Source: Hyphomicrobiales bacterium
Lineage (GTDB): Bacteria; Pseudomonadota; Alphaproteobacteria; Rhizobiales; OSC116
Assembly (NCBI GenBank): GCA_016744975.1
Contig: JADGDI010000015.1
Span: forward strand, 1 to 37,206
Direction of reading: 5' to 3'
DNA: 37,206 nucleotides
The position numbers and the translations under genes were made by a program. The notes beneath the pieces were generated by a model. The model was not told the DNA's origin and did not search any database. It saw nothing but the letters and a program-made list of their open reading frames with translations. This document shows positions 1-8,486 of this stretch, one piece after another (position 1 is the stretch's first letter; each line of letters opens with the position of its first letter).

Positions 1-51
1 GCATAGAAATTAAAAAGGATTTTTATGTGGAGAATGAACAAGTAAAATAGA

Positions 52-129
52 ATGTCTGAAAAACCAACATTATATTTTTCAAGAGATATCGAATGGCGAG
101 AATGGTTGCACATCAATTATAATAATTAA
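52..129 (+). pseudogene. Truncated remnant resembling the N-terminus of a YdeI/OmpD-associated family protein
   Basis: Translation MSEKPTLYFSRDIEWREWLHINYNN* ; the PTLYF...EWREWL pattern resembles the start of YdeI-family proteins, but a stop follows after 25 codons. Recognised from memory, not searched. Confidence 0.4.
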
Positions 130-176
130 AATATGGGCCAAACAATCTTCCGCTCAACCCATGAAATATAATATAT

Positions 177-1109
177 TTAGTTGAATAAATCCGAAACAGA
201 TTCTTCAGCCGCTGTTCGTTTAATGGCTTCGCCAAACAGTTCAGCAATAGTAATCACTCTAATATTTTGAGCTGTCAATACCGCCTCATTAGCACCGATA
301 GAATCAGTAATAACCAAATTTTTCAAATTGCTATTTACAATTCGAGATACGGCACCACCAGACAAAACACCATGCGTAATGTAAGCGGTAACTGATTTTG
401 CGCCTGCAGCTAACATCGCATCTGCTGCATTACACAATGTGCCGCCACTATCAACAATATCATCAACCATAATACAATCATAACCAGAGACATCACCAAT
501 AATGTTCATCACTTCAGAAACACCAGCTTTTTCACGGCGTTTATCAACAATTGCCAAAGGCGCATTGATCCTTTTTGCTAATGATCTAGCGCGAACCACA
601 CCACCAACATCAGGTGATACAACCATGACTTTTTCATTGTCAAACTGCTCTAAAATATCCCGCACCATAACAGGTGCGGCTTGTAAATTGTCTGTTGGAA
701 TATCAAAAAAACCTTGGATCTGACCAGCATGCAAATCCATCGTCAATACCCTATCAACACCTGCCCGAGTGATCAAATTGGCAACCAATTTTGCACTAAT
801 TGGTGCCCGTGGTGCAGGCTTTCTGTCTTGCCTTGCATAACCAAAATACGGCATTACAGCTGTGATACGCCGTGCAGAAGCGCGGCGCAATGCGTCGGTA
901 ATGATCAGCAATTCCATTAAATTATCATTGGTTGGGTAAGAGGTGGATTGCACGATGTAAACATCGTCGCCTCGAACATTTTCTTTAATCTCTACATATA
1001 TTTCTTTGTCAGCAAAGGTTCTAACAATGCTATCTGTCAGCTCAAGGCCTAAATATTTTGCTATTTTTTCTGTAAGGGGAAGATTCGAATTACCAGCAAC
1101 CAGTTTCAT
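177..1109 (-). CDS. prs: Ribose-phosphate pyrophosphokinase
   Basis: Full-length 310 aa; [31 protein letters not shown] and PRPP loop [14 protein letters not shown]. Confidence 0.97.
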   Translation of the reverse strand: MKLVAGNSNLPLTEKIAKYLGLELTDSIVRTFADKEIYVEIKENVRGDDVYIVQSTSYPTNDNLMELLIITDALRRASARRITAVMPYFGYARQDRKPAPRAPISAKLVANLITRAGVDRVLTMDLHAGQIQGFFDIPTDNLQAAPVMVRDILEQFDNEKVMVVSPDVGGVVRARSLAKRINAPLAIVDKRREKAGVSEVMNIIGDVSGYDCIMVDDIVDSGGTLCNAADAMLAAGAKSVTAYITHGVLSGGAVSRIVNSNLKNLVITDSIGANEAVLTAQNIRVITIAELFGEAIKRTAAEESVSDLFN

Positions 1110-1289
1110 GGCGATAGACTCTCTTTAGTGCTGATAATAAATAGTCTTGGCACTATCTAAATCAGACAGGTGGGATAACGACAACAAGTATGTTTTCATA
1201 CTTGCCCGCTTTCTACCAGTGAAGCTGAGTCAATTCAACTAGTTTACGATGATTCCAAAAACAAAACAAAAATCTGTTCAAAACCTGGA

Positions 1290-1541
1290 TTATTTGTCAG
1301 TTTTTTTCTCAAGTGCTTCTATCCGCGCAACCAATTGCTCATTTTCAATGGCCATTTTTGAAACCAATTGCTTTAGGGCATCAAAATCCTCGCGGCGTAC
1401 AAGTTCCATATCGTTAATCCACTTTTCACCTTGGTTTTTGGCCATTTCCTTAGCTTCGTCGTAAACTCCTTCAGCTGCACTTACCGCGCTGGTGGTGAAT
1501 TTCGCAAAATCATCAAATAACTTATTATTGGTTTGGGTCAT
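1290..1541 (-). CDS. Accessory factor UbiK family / BMFP-domain small coiled-coil protein
   Basis: 83 aa; MTQTNNKLFDDFAKFTTSAVSAAEGVYDEAKEMAKNQGEKWINDMELVRREDFDALKQLVSKMAIENEQLVARIEALE matches the alphaproteobacterial BMFP pattern. Confidence 0.8.
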   Translation of the reverse strand: MTQTNNKLFDDFAKFTTSAVSAAEGVYDEAKEMAKNQGEKWINDMELVRREDFDALKQLVSKMAIENEQLVARIEALEKKTDK

Positions 1542-1611
1542 ATCATTATTCCTTAATATTTTTCAATCTCTATACACATTTAAGATCAGAGTTGATGAAT
1601 TACAATTATTA

Positions 1612-2250
1612 TTATCTATATGGACAAGTTTTAATAAAATATGGGCAAAGCTGGTTAAATTCTTCTAACCATGCGACCAAAACAGTATGATCATCACGCC
1701 ACTGGCCTATGTTTTGGCCAAGCTTAGTGCCATTTTTTACATCTGCATTTATACGAATATCCAAATATTCCAATAATACTGCCAAGCTGATATTTACAAT
1801 GTTCAGCTTTTGTAATGAAGGCAAGTTTTCTACAAACCAGCACAAACCTTTGTTCAATTTAGCCATTTGCATATCTACAATCTCTTGACAAAATTTTTCT
1901 GCGGGTCGAAGCCGACTCTCATATACGACCAATACAGCCGCATCAGTAATACCTGCAACCAACTTAGCTTCAGTCAACTTCAAATATTTATCAGCCCCGC
2001 TTGGTAATATTTTTTCACTACTACCAATTTCATCCAAATATTCTATTATCACTTCACTGTCATAAATTGCACCACCTTTAGCCAATAATAAAGTTGGTAT
2101 TTTACCCAATGGGTTTTCTAATTCCAAAGGGTCATTCACGTCATGCGTCTTAGCGTTTTGAATATCCACCAAGCCACAAAGACCATGATGTTCAATTACA
2201 ACGTCAACCTTTCTGCAAAAAGGAGAAGGTGTATTATGTAGTAAAGTCAT
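1612..2250 (-). CDS. Glutathione S-transferase family protein
   Basis: N-terminal thioredoxin-like fold MTLLHNTPSPFCRKVDVVIEHHGL with PLGKIPTLLL and SEVIIEYLDE. The ORF-track start (2289) adds 13 residues before the canonical GST start. Confidence 0.85.
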   Translation of the reverse strand: MTLLHNTPSPFCRKVDVVIEHHGLCGLVDIQNAKTHDVNDPLELENPLGKIPTLLLAKGGAIYDSEVIIEYLDEIGSSEKILPSGADKYLKLTEAKLVAGITDAAVLVVYESRLRPAEKFCQEIVDMQMAKLNKGLCWFVENLPSLQKLNIVNISLAVLLEYLDIRINADVKNGTKLGQNIGQWRDDHTVLVAWLEEFNQLCPYFIKTCPYR

Positions 2251-2348
2251 TCGTTTCAGCATATCATTTATCTTCCTTAGAATAGGCACCCATTGACAAA
2301 TTAAAATTAAACATTAGCTAATATACATCAACCATAAGTGAGGTAAAT

Positions 2349-3203
2349 ATGTCAAACTTTAAAATTCCAGAAATCAATATATCACGCCATACTGCTCAAG
2401 CGGGCATGGATGACGACATTGACTTTGAAATTAAAGGCCAAGAAATGCAATTTGTAGAAATTGAACTTGACCCTGGTGAAAGTGCGATAGCAGAAGCTGG
2501 CGCTATGATGATGAAAAATTCAAACATCACAATGGATAGCGTGTTTGGCGATGGCTCAAACAATGAGCAACAAGGTGGTTTTTTTGACAAAATGCTCGGC
2601 GCGGGCAAACGTTTAATCACTGGTGAAAGCCTTTTTACCACCGTATTCACCCACCAAGGTCATGGCAAAGCCAAAGTCTCTTTTGCGGCACCTTATGCAG
2701 GGCATATCATCCCTGTTAAGTTGGATCAAATCGGTGGTAAAATCATCTGCCAAAAAGATGCATTTTTATGCGCGGCAAAAGGAGTTTCCATCGGCATTCA
2801 CTTTCAGAAAAAAATAATGACGGGCTTATTTGGTGGCGAAGGTTTTATCATGCAAAGCCTTGAAGGCGATGGTTGGGCATTCATTCATGCTGGTGGTACA
2901 TTGGTTGAACGCGAATTAGCGCCCGGTGAAATATTGCATGTCGATACGGGCTGCTTAGCGGCAATGGAGCCAACGGTAGACATGGATGTCGAACGCGCAG
3001 GCAATATTAAATCCATGATATTCGGCGGAGAAGGCGTATTTTTTGCAAGGCTCCAAGGCCCAGGAAAAGTGTGGATCCAATCATTGCCATTCTCGCGCTT
3101 AGCTGGCCGCATGTTTGCTAATGTACCACAATCAGGCGGTTCACAAGGTGAAGGTTCAATATTGGGCGGTGTAGGTCGCTTGTTAGATGGCGATAATTTT
3201 TAA
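2349..3203 (+). CDS. TIGR00266 / AIM24 family protein
   Basis: MQFVEIELDPGESAIAEAGAMMMK ... GLFGGEGFIMQSLEGDGWAFIHAGGTLVERELAPGEILHVDTGCLAAM is characteristic of the family. Confidence 0.92.
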   Translation: MSNFKIPEINISRHTAQAGMDDDIDFEIKGQEMQFVEIELDPGESAIAEAGAMMMKNSNITMDSVFGDGSNNEQQGGFFDKMLGAGKRLITGESLFTTVFTHQGHGKAKVSFAAPYAGHIIPVKLDQIGGKIICQKDAFLCAAKGVSIGIHFQKKIMTGLFGGEGFIMQSLEGDGWAFIHAGGTLVERELAPGEILHVDTGCLAAMEPTVDMDVERAGNIKSMIFGGEGVFFARLQGPGKVWIQSLPFSRLAGRMFANVPQSGGSQGEGSILGGVGRLLDGDNF

Positions 3204-3226
3204 TATTTTTCAAAAATTTCACATCC

Positions 3227-3267
3227 AAAGCCCAATCTATTCAACTAGCTTGGGCTTTTATTTTTTT
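3227..3267 (+). terminator. Rho-independent terminator downstream of the AIM24-family gene
   Basis: Stem AAAGCCCAA (3227-3235) / TTGGGCTTT (3250-3258) followed by a T-rich run (TATTTTTTTC). Confidence 0.75.
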
Positions 3268-3326
3268 CGCTTTAAACAACAATAAGACCAGCAATCCAGT
3301 CCCCATTGTTTACAAACCTTCATCAA

Positions 3327-4133
3327 TTAATCTAAAATCATAATTACCGACAATTGCCGACCTTCATTTTCTTGTTGATTATGAGTAGCGCGGCGATGGG
3401 AGTAAAGTATATCTTTATTAATATAAGTATCTATCTGAATATTATTAATATTTTCGACACCAACATTGTCTAAAATTTTGGCGGCAAGGCCAGGTAAGTT
3501 AAACATATAATGTTCAGGCCGTTCAGCTTTGCTAAAATAGGCTGAATATTCATAGCTTTGGCGGGTGAATTTCAAAACAATCTCTTTACCCACCTCATAG
3601 CTTTCACCAGCAATCGCAGGGCCAACCGATGCCACAATTTCATTCAGATTAGCACCCATCGACACCATTTTCTTTACGGTTGCCTGAATAATCCCCGCAT
3701 AAATACTCGGCCACCCAGCATGCACCGCCGCCACCATATCGCCATCGCCAGAACTCAGTAAAATCGGCACACAATCGGCGGTTCTAACACCCAATGCCAA
3801 ACCTTTTTGTTGGGTGATAATCGCGTCCGCCACTGGTTCAGGTATCATCAACCCGCCTTTTGCCACATGTATATCTTTTTCATGCACCTGCTTTACCGTA
3901 AATAAACGACTGCGACTAATGCCAAGACTTTGGCAAATAATATTCATATTGGCTTCAATATCCGTGGGGTCATCCAACGAAGTTTCGGGCAAACCCGTAT
4001 TTAAAGATGAAAACTCACCCCGTGAAACACCACCCAAACGAGTCGTGAAACAATGCTTAATTTGAGGTATATTGGTGAGATTTTGAGCCAAAAAGCACGG
4101 TAATTTGCCCATATTTTGCAGTTTTTTGTGCAT
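3327..4133 (-). CDS. pgeF: Polyphenol oxidase / peptidoglycan editing factor family (YfiH, DUF152)
   Basis: IKHCFTTRLGGVSRGEFSSLNTG, RTADCVPILL, VAAVHAGWPSIYAGI, VGPAIAGESYEVG. The track start is 4163; the ATG at 4133 has a better Shine-Dalgarno (AAGGG, 6-nt gap), and the ATG at 4112 is also possible. Confidence 0.9.
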   Translation of the reverse strand: MHKKLQNMGKLPCFLAQNLTNIPQIKHCFTTRLGGVSRGEFSSLNTGLPETSLDDPTDIEANMNIICQSLGISRSRLFTVKQVHEKDIHVAKGGLMIPEPVADAIITQQKGLALGVRTADCVPILLSSGDGDMVAAVHAGWPSIYAGIIQATVKKMVSMGANLNEIVASVGPAIAGESYEVGKEIVLKFTRQSYEYSAYFSKAERPEHYMFNLPGLAAKILDNVGVENINNIQIDTYINKDILYSHRRATHNQQENEGRQLSVIMILD

Positions 4134-4221
4134 TTTCGACCCTTTTTTAGCTATTTTTGTCATTTTTTAGCAGTCTTTTGTCGCTTTTTGGCTGTTTTTT
4201 ACCAAAAGTCTGTGCTTTTTT
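4114..4221. other. Helically phased A/T-tract array (predicted intrinsically curved DNA)
   Basis: T-runs on + strand at 4114-4117, 4122-4127, 4133-4136, 4143-4148, 4154-4158, 4163-4168, 4176-4179, 4185-4189, 4195-4200, 4216-4221; centre spacing averages ~10.3 bp per turn. Confidence 0.65.
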
Positions 4222-4222
4222 A

Positions 4223-5362
4223 CTATTCTAGCCCAAATCCAACGGGTGTAAACTCACAATTATGCAAACATAAAACCTTAAATAAGTTTCCCATCTCATC
4301 TTCGCCTATCAATCGGTTAAGGGCTTGGGCAATTTGCATTTCCTGCTCAGGGTTTTTAGAAATAAGCATTTGCGCCCGCAAGCCAATTGCCAAATCACCC
4401 AAAAACTCCGCTTGGCTTACAACAGTACTCGCCATAATATTTTGCGCATTCGCTGCTTCTTTTAGGCTGGTAAAATTGACATGTGCGGTGATATCTTGTT
4501 TGCCTAAATTTTTAAATATTTTAGCATATTTATGGGCTTTAACCGCTTGCAAGCTATCACCAAAACCATGCCCATCATGGCCATAATCAATGATTAAGGC
4601 CACACCGCCATTACGTTTCAAAACCTCGATTATCTTGCCTAAATAAAACAAACTAGCAGGGCTTTGTTCAAATATCGCGCCATCAACCGCGCGGTCTTTT
4701 AATATATTTGGCAACGCAACTTTTGCCGCTTGCATCGATAATGTTGGGCCAATTTTACCATCTTTAACCCCAACCATACGCTCATACCAAGCGCCGTCCA
4801 AAAACTCATATTGACTGATTGGTAAAGCATCAAAAAACTCGTTGGCAACAAATAGACAAGGCGATGAATTAATTGATGTTTTTAACCCATCAAGATTTTC
4901 GTGCCAAGTAATTTGACCCTCAAAGCTCGCTAATTTTTCTCGCTGCATCTGAACCAGTTTTGGACTCAGCTCGACCATATGAATGTTAAGTTTATATTTA
5001 CTCTTAAATTTAGCCATTGAGCGTAAAATATCAGCCATCAAAGTACCGCGCCCAGGGCCAAGTTCGATGATATTATAATCATCAGATGCAGGCATTTTAT
5101 CAATCGCATCGACCAGCCACAGGCCAATAATCTCACCAAACATTTGGCTAATTTCAGGCGCAGTGGTGAAATCCCCATCTTTGCCAAACACTTCAGATTT
5201 TATATAATAACCTTCGCTTGGGTGGGATAAGCATATCTGCATAAAGTCCGATATGCCAATCATGCCTTTTTCCGCGATATAGTTTTTTAAAATATTTTCT
5301 ATCACTAGGCTATACTTCTTCTGATAAGGTATCAGCTTGAGGTTTTGGTTTATAATTTTCAA
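4223..5362 (-). CDS. Class I SAM-dependent methyltransferase, MidA/NDUFAF7 family (DUF185)
   Basis: GDFTTAPEISQMFGEIIGLWL, IIELGPGRGTLMADILR, ALIIDYGHDGHGFGDSLQAVKAHKY. A GTG at 5305, just after the lgt stop, is a plausible alternative start that removes a 53-nt overlap. Confidence 0.92.
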   Translation of the reverse strand: MKIINQNLKLIPYQKKYSLVIENILKNYIAEKGMIGISDFMQICLSHPSEGYYIKSEVFGKDGDFTTAPEISQMFGEIIGLWLVDAIDKMPASDDYNIIELGPGRGTLMADILRSMAKFKSKYKLNIHMVELSPKLVQMQREKLASFEGQITWHENLDGLKTSINSSPCLFVANEFFDALPISQYEFLDGAWYERMVGVKDGKIGPTLSMQAAKVALPNILKDRAVDGAIFEQSPASLFYLGKIIEVLKRNGGVALIIDYGHDGHGFGDSLQAVKAHKYAKIFKNLGKQDITAHVNFTSLKEAANAQNIMASTVVSQAEFLGDLAIGLRAQMLISKNPEQEMQIAQALNRLIGEDEMGNLFKVLCLHNCEFTPVGFGLE

Positions 5363-6185
5363 CCTTTTTCTGAGCTGATTTTGAAGTAATAATCAACCAA
5401 GTACCAAGCAATAAAACTGGTAAAGATAAAATCATACCTTGCGTAATAAAACCAAGATAATAGCCAATCTGCGGATCTGGAACTCGATAAAACTCAACAA
5501 ATATACGGCTTGCACCATATATTAAACCAAACACCCCAGCCGTTAGACCAGGTCTTTTCAGGCTTTTAAAGTGCCAAACCATAATGAATAAAATAATGAA
5601 TGCAACCACACCTTCAAGCAGGCCTTCATATAATTGGCTCGGATGGCGCGGTACACCGCCGCCATTAGGAAAACGCACTGCCCAAGCCACATTGGTAACA
5701 TGTCCCCATAACTCATCATTAATAAAATTTGCAATCCGGCCAAGTAATATACCAATTGGTAATGCGGCCATTGAAACATCAAATAGATGACGATAATAAA
5801 CCTTTTTATATCGAGCAAAAATCATAACCACCAATGCCGAGAAAAATATACCGCCGTGAATGGACATGCCGCCATCCCAAATCTTGAATATATCCATTGG
5901 GCTTTCTAGATATTTTTCTAAATTATAAAATAGCACATAACCCATACGACCACCTGAAAACACACCAAAAATAAAGGTGTAAAATGCCATGTCGTCAATC
6001 AAATCAGAGTTCAAATTATAATGTTTCTGCCACAATTGTTTTTTACCAACCAGTATCTTCATATAAAAAATACTCAATAGCAAACCTACTAAATATGCCA
6101 TACCATACCATTTAACCGATACTGGCCCTAAAGCAAAAATTACGGGGTCAATTTGCGGGAAGGCAAAGCCAATTTCATTTTCCAT
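5310..6185 (-). CDS. lgt: Prolipoprotein diacylglyceryl transferase
   Basis: VKWYGMAYLVGLL, GGRMGYVLFYN, WDGGMSIHGG, GRIANFINDELWG, PRHPSQLYE, EFYRVPD. Confidence 0.97.
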   Translation of the reverse strand: MENEIGFAFPQIDPVIFALGPVSVKWYGMAYLVGLLLSIFYMKILVGKKQLWQKHYNLNSDLIDDMAFYTFIFGVFSGGRMGYVLFYNLEKYLESPMDIFKIWDGGMSIHGGIFFSALVVMIFARYKKVYYRHLFDVSMAALPIGILLGRIANFINDELWGHVTNVAWAVRFPNGGGVPRHPSQLYEGLLEGVVAFIILFIMVWHFKSLKRPGLTAGVFGLIYGASRIFVEFYRVPDPQIGYYLGFITQGMILSLPVLLLGTWLIITSKSAQKKVENYKPKPQADTLSEEV

Positions 6186-6280
6186 AAAACACTCTAATAA
6201 ATTTAATTTCCGACAGCTTATCCTATCTAATCTAAAATCAAAATATAATTCTCATCATCCAAGCAGAATCCTACACAATA

Positions 6281-6308
6281 AAAAAGCCTACATTAAAAAA
6301 TGTAGGCT
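6281..6308 (-). terminator. Rho-independent terminator of the pseudoazurin gene
   Basis: Stem AGCCTACATT (6285-6294) / AATGTAGGCT (6299-6308), loop AAAA; reads into a T-run on the minus strand. Confidence 0.8.
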
Positions 6309-6337
6309 CAAAACAATATATGTAATTTTAGTAGCAA

Positions 6338-6799
6338 TTACATTGCATCCACTTCTTCATATATTCTTTTATATACTTTTTTAGCATTACCTTTTTGTTT
6401 AAGAGCTTTTACGGCTTCATAATTGACTTTATAATCGCCTACTAAAATTAAACCAACCATGCCCATGCCACGGTGTGGGGTGCAAAAGTAACTATATGTA
6501 CCTTCTACATCAAAAGTAATTTCTGCATCTTTACCAATTTTGGTCTTCCAATTTTCAGCCCCTTCAGGAATGCCTTTTTTATCAGACTGACTATTATGGC
6601 CTTTACTTTTTGAAACAAACTTCACAGTATCGCCCAGCTCAATTTTAAGAACTTTCGGATAAAATGTATTGCGCTCTTTTTTGTTATCTGGGTTTTTGTT
6701 ATACATAAAAACTTCGTGTGTTTTTGCCCAAGCTGCACTCATACCAGCCGCCGATGAAATTGCTACAATCGCAACTGCGATAATTGAATTACGTAACAT
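6338..6799 (-). CDS. Pseudoazurin (type I blue copper protein)
   Basis: Signal peptide MLRNSIIAVAIVAISSAAGMSAAWA; KSKGHNSQ and copper loop YSYFCTPHRGMGMVGLILVGD. Confidence 0.93.
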   Translation of the reverse strand: MLRNSIIAVAIVAISSAAGMSAAWAKTHEVFMYNKNPDNKKERNTFYPKVLKIELGDTVKFVSKSKGHNSQSDKKGIPEGAENWKTKIGKDAEITFDVEGTYSYFCTPHRGMGMVGLILVGDYKVNYEAVKALKQKGNAKKVYKRIYEEVDAM

Positions 6800-7004
6800 A
6801 TGTGCTCTCCATTAAAATTTAATTTCTTTTAGGCTTCATATTTGTTTGATGCAAGTCATTATTAGTTATTATTCTTTATATATATTAGATAGTTAACTTG
6901 CTTTTTGTACATTATTGACGCAGTTTAAAGCAATTTGGAAATGTGGAAAACTATGCCATAGCTTTTAATTCAAAAAATAGTCACTATATAAAACCATATA
7001 GCCT

Positions 7005-7317
7005 AAGGAGCAATAAAATGAATGACCCGCATGTCGCACAAAAAATAATGACTTATGATGCCGCAAAAAAAGATATGGTTTTGGCCTATATCATCTGGTT
7101 TTTCTTGGGTACTTTTGGTGTGCATCGCTTATATATCGGCAAAACCATATCAGGTATATTAATGGCAATATTCCACATCTGCGCCTGGGCATTGACCATA
7201 GTATTTGTGGGTTTCATCGGGCTTGCAATCATTGGCGTAATTTGGCTTATCGATGCATTATTTTTGGCAGGCTGGGTCGAAGATTACAACCTTCAACTTG
7301 CCAATCAAATTGGGTAG
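7005..7317 (+). CDS. TM2 domain-containing membrane protein (CDS probably starts at ATG 7018)
   Basis: FLGTFGVHRLYIGKTISGILMAIFH ... VIWLIDALFLAGWVEDYN. AAGGAG Shine-Dalgarno at 7005-7010 points to the ATG at 7018 rather than 6943. Confidence 0.88.
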
Positions 7318-7471
7318 AACCCTAATATTTTGCCGTAATGCAAATATATTACGAAGAATTAATCCCCATTAATCCAGAACAATCGTTAAACTATATGAAA
7401 ATCAGTCAAAAAGGGTTACCCTCATTCCAATAGAGTGTGATTCTAGCTGCTAAATTGAGTAATAGTTTAAT

Positions 7472-7891
7472 ATGAATGATAAAGATAACAGTCGTAAAGG
7501 CCAAATCATTGGTTTTGGTGGGGTGTTTTTTAAAGCCAACCGCCCAAGTGACTTAGCCCAATGGTATAAAAACATCCTTGGCGTACCTGTTACTGATGGC
7601 GGCGTTGCATTGTTCAAACGCTCTGATAATCAAGACTTCGCTGAAAATGATGTAACCCTTTGGGCGCCATTTGAGCAAGATAATAATTATTTTGCGCCGT
7701 CAAATTCAAGTTTTTTAGTAAATTATCTGGTCGATGACCTTAATATGCTTTTGGACCGTTTAAAAAATCATGGTATTTTGCCTGTTCAACCGATTGAAAT
7801 TACCAAAGATGGAAAATTTGCATGGATTATGGATCCTGAAGGCAATAAAGTAGAATTATGGCAGCCCTTAAGACCTGAAGATCAAGCTTAA
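7472..7891 (+). CDS. VOC family protein (glyoxalase/bleomycin-resistance-like)
   Basis: GFGGVFFKANRPSDLAQWYKNILGVPV ... FAWIMDPEGNKVELWQP. Confidence 0.9.
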   Translation: MNDKDNSRKGQIIGFGGVFFKANRPSDLAQWYKNILGVPVTDGGVALFKRSDNQDFAENDVTLWAPFEQDNNYFAPSNSSFLVNYLVDDLNMLLDRLKNHGILPVQPIEITKDGKFAWIMDPEGNKVELWQPLRPEDQA

Positions 7892-7949
7892 TTCTGTTTT
7901 ATATCAATCTAATTTATTGTATTTAGACCATCAAGCTTTTTCATCAAGA

Positions 7950-8483
7950 CTATTCACCTTCAAATGCACAAATTGCACTTGCCTTAACACCAATTTCAGC
8001 CAGTTTACTCCCGCCGCCCAGCTCTGGTAGATCAACGATAAAGCCTGCATGTTCAACTGTTGCGCCCAACCGACGGATCAGCTTAACTGCCGCAATTGCC
8101 GTGCCACCTGTCGCTAACAAATCATCCAGTAATAGTATTTTTTGTCCTTTGGCCACTGCGTCAACGTGAATCTCAACAATTGCAGAGCCATATTCTAATT
8201 GATATTCTTCAGAAATGACATTGGCTGGCAATTTGCCTTTTTTACGAATGGCAACAAAGCCTTTGCCCATTTCTATTGCAAGCGCACCACCAATAATAAA
8301 ACCGCGCGCATCAATACCAGCAATTAAGTCAAATTCTTCGTTCTTATACAGTTCGGCAAGTTGTTTGATCACCTGCTTCATGCCTTCAGCATCTGCAAAT
8401 AATGTGGTTACATCCCTAAACATGATACCTGCATGAGGGTAATCAGGAATAGTCCGAATAAGCGGCTGAATGTTAAAGCTCAT
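7950..8483 (-). CDS. apt: Adenine phosphoribosyltransferase
   Basis: IRTIPDYPHAGIMFRDVTTL, IDARGFIIGGALA, ILLLDDLLATGGTAIAA. Confidence 0.97.
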   Translation of the reverse strand: MSFNIQPLIRTIPDYPHAGIMFRDVTTLFADAEGMKQVIKQLAELYKNEEFDLIAGIDARGFIIGGALAIEMGKGFVAIRKKGKLPANVISEEYQLEYGSAIVEIHVDAVAKGQKILLLDDLLATGGTAIAAVKLIRRLGATVEHAGFIVDLPELGGGSKLAEIGVKASAICAFEGE

Positions 8484-8486
8484 GGT

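Noticed and set aside
3-50. Possible C-terminus of a plus-strand CDS (IEIKKDFYVENEQVK*) at the left edge
   Set aside because: Only 15 codons visible, with no recognisable motif.
502-920. Plus-strand ORFs inside prs, and similar antisense ORFs across the window (e.g. 2396-2650, 19581-20167, 22815-23165)
   Set aside because: They lie opposite or out of frame with well-recognised conserved genes, have no recognisable motifs, and look like shadow ORFs.
1148-1165. TTGGCAC-type sigma54 promoter upstream of prs (also TGGCAC at 20942 and 35951)
   Set aside because: The TTGC half of the -12 element is missing at the correct spacing in each case.
4116-4586. 156-aa plus-strand ORF beginning MQFFVHFRPFFSYFCHFLAVFCRFLAVFYQKSVLFYY
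   Set aside because: Phe-rich start is the T-tract array translated; the rest is antisense to the MidA-like gene.
6939-6952. DnaA-box-like TGTGGAAAA sites (also 17475)
   Set aside because: They differ from TGTGNATAA and do not cluster; no dnaA or origin features. The 14-bp match between the sites is plausible by chance in AT-rich DNA.
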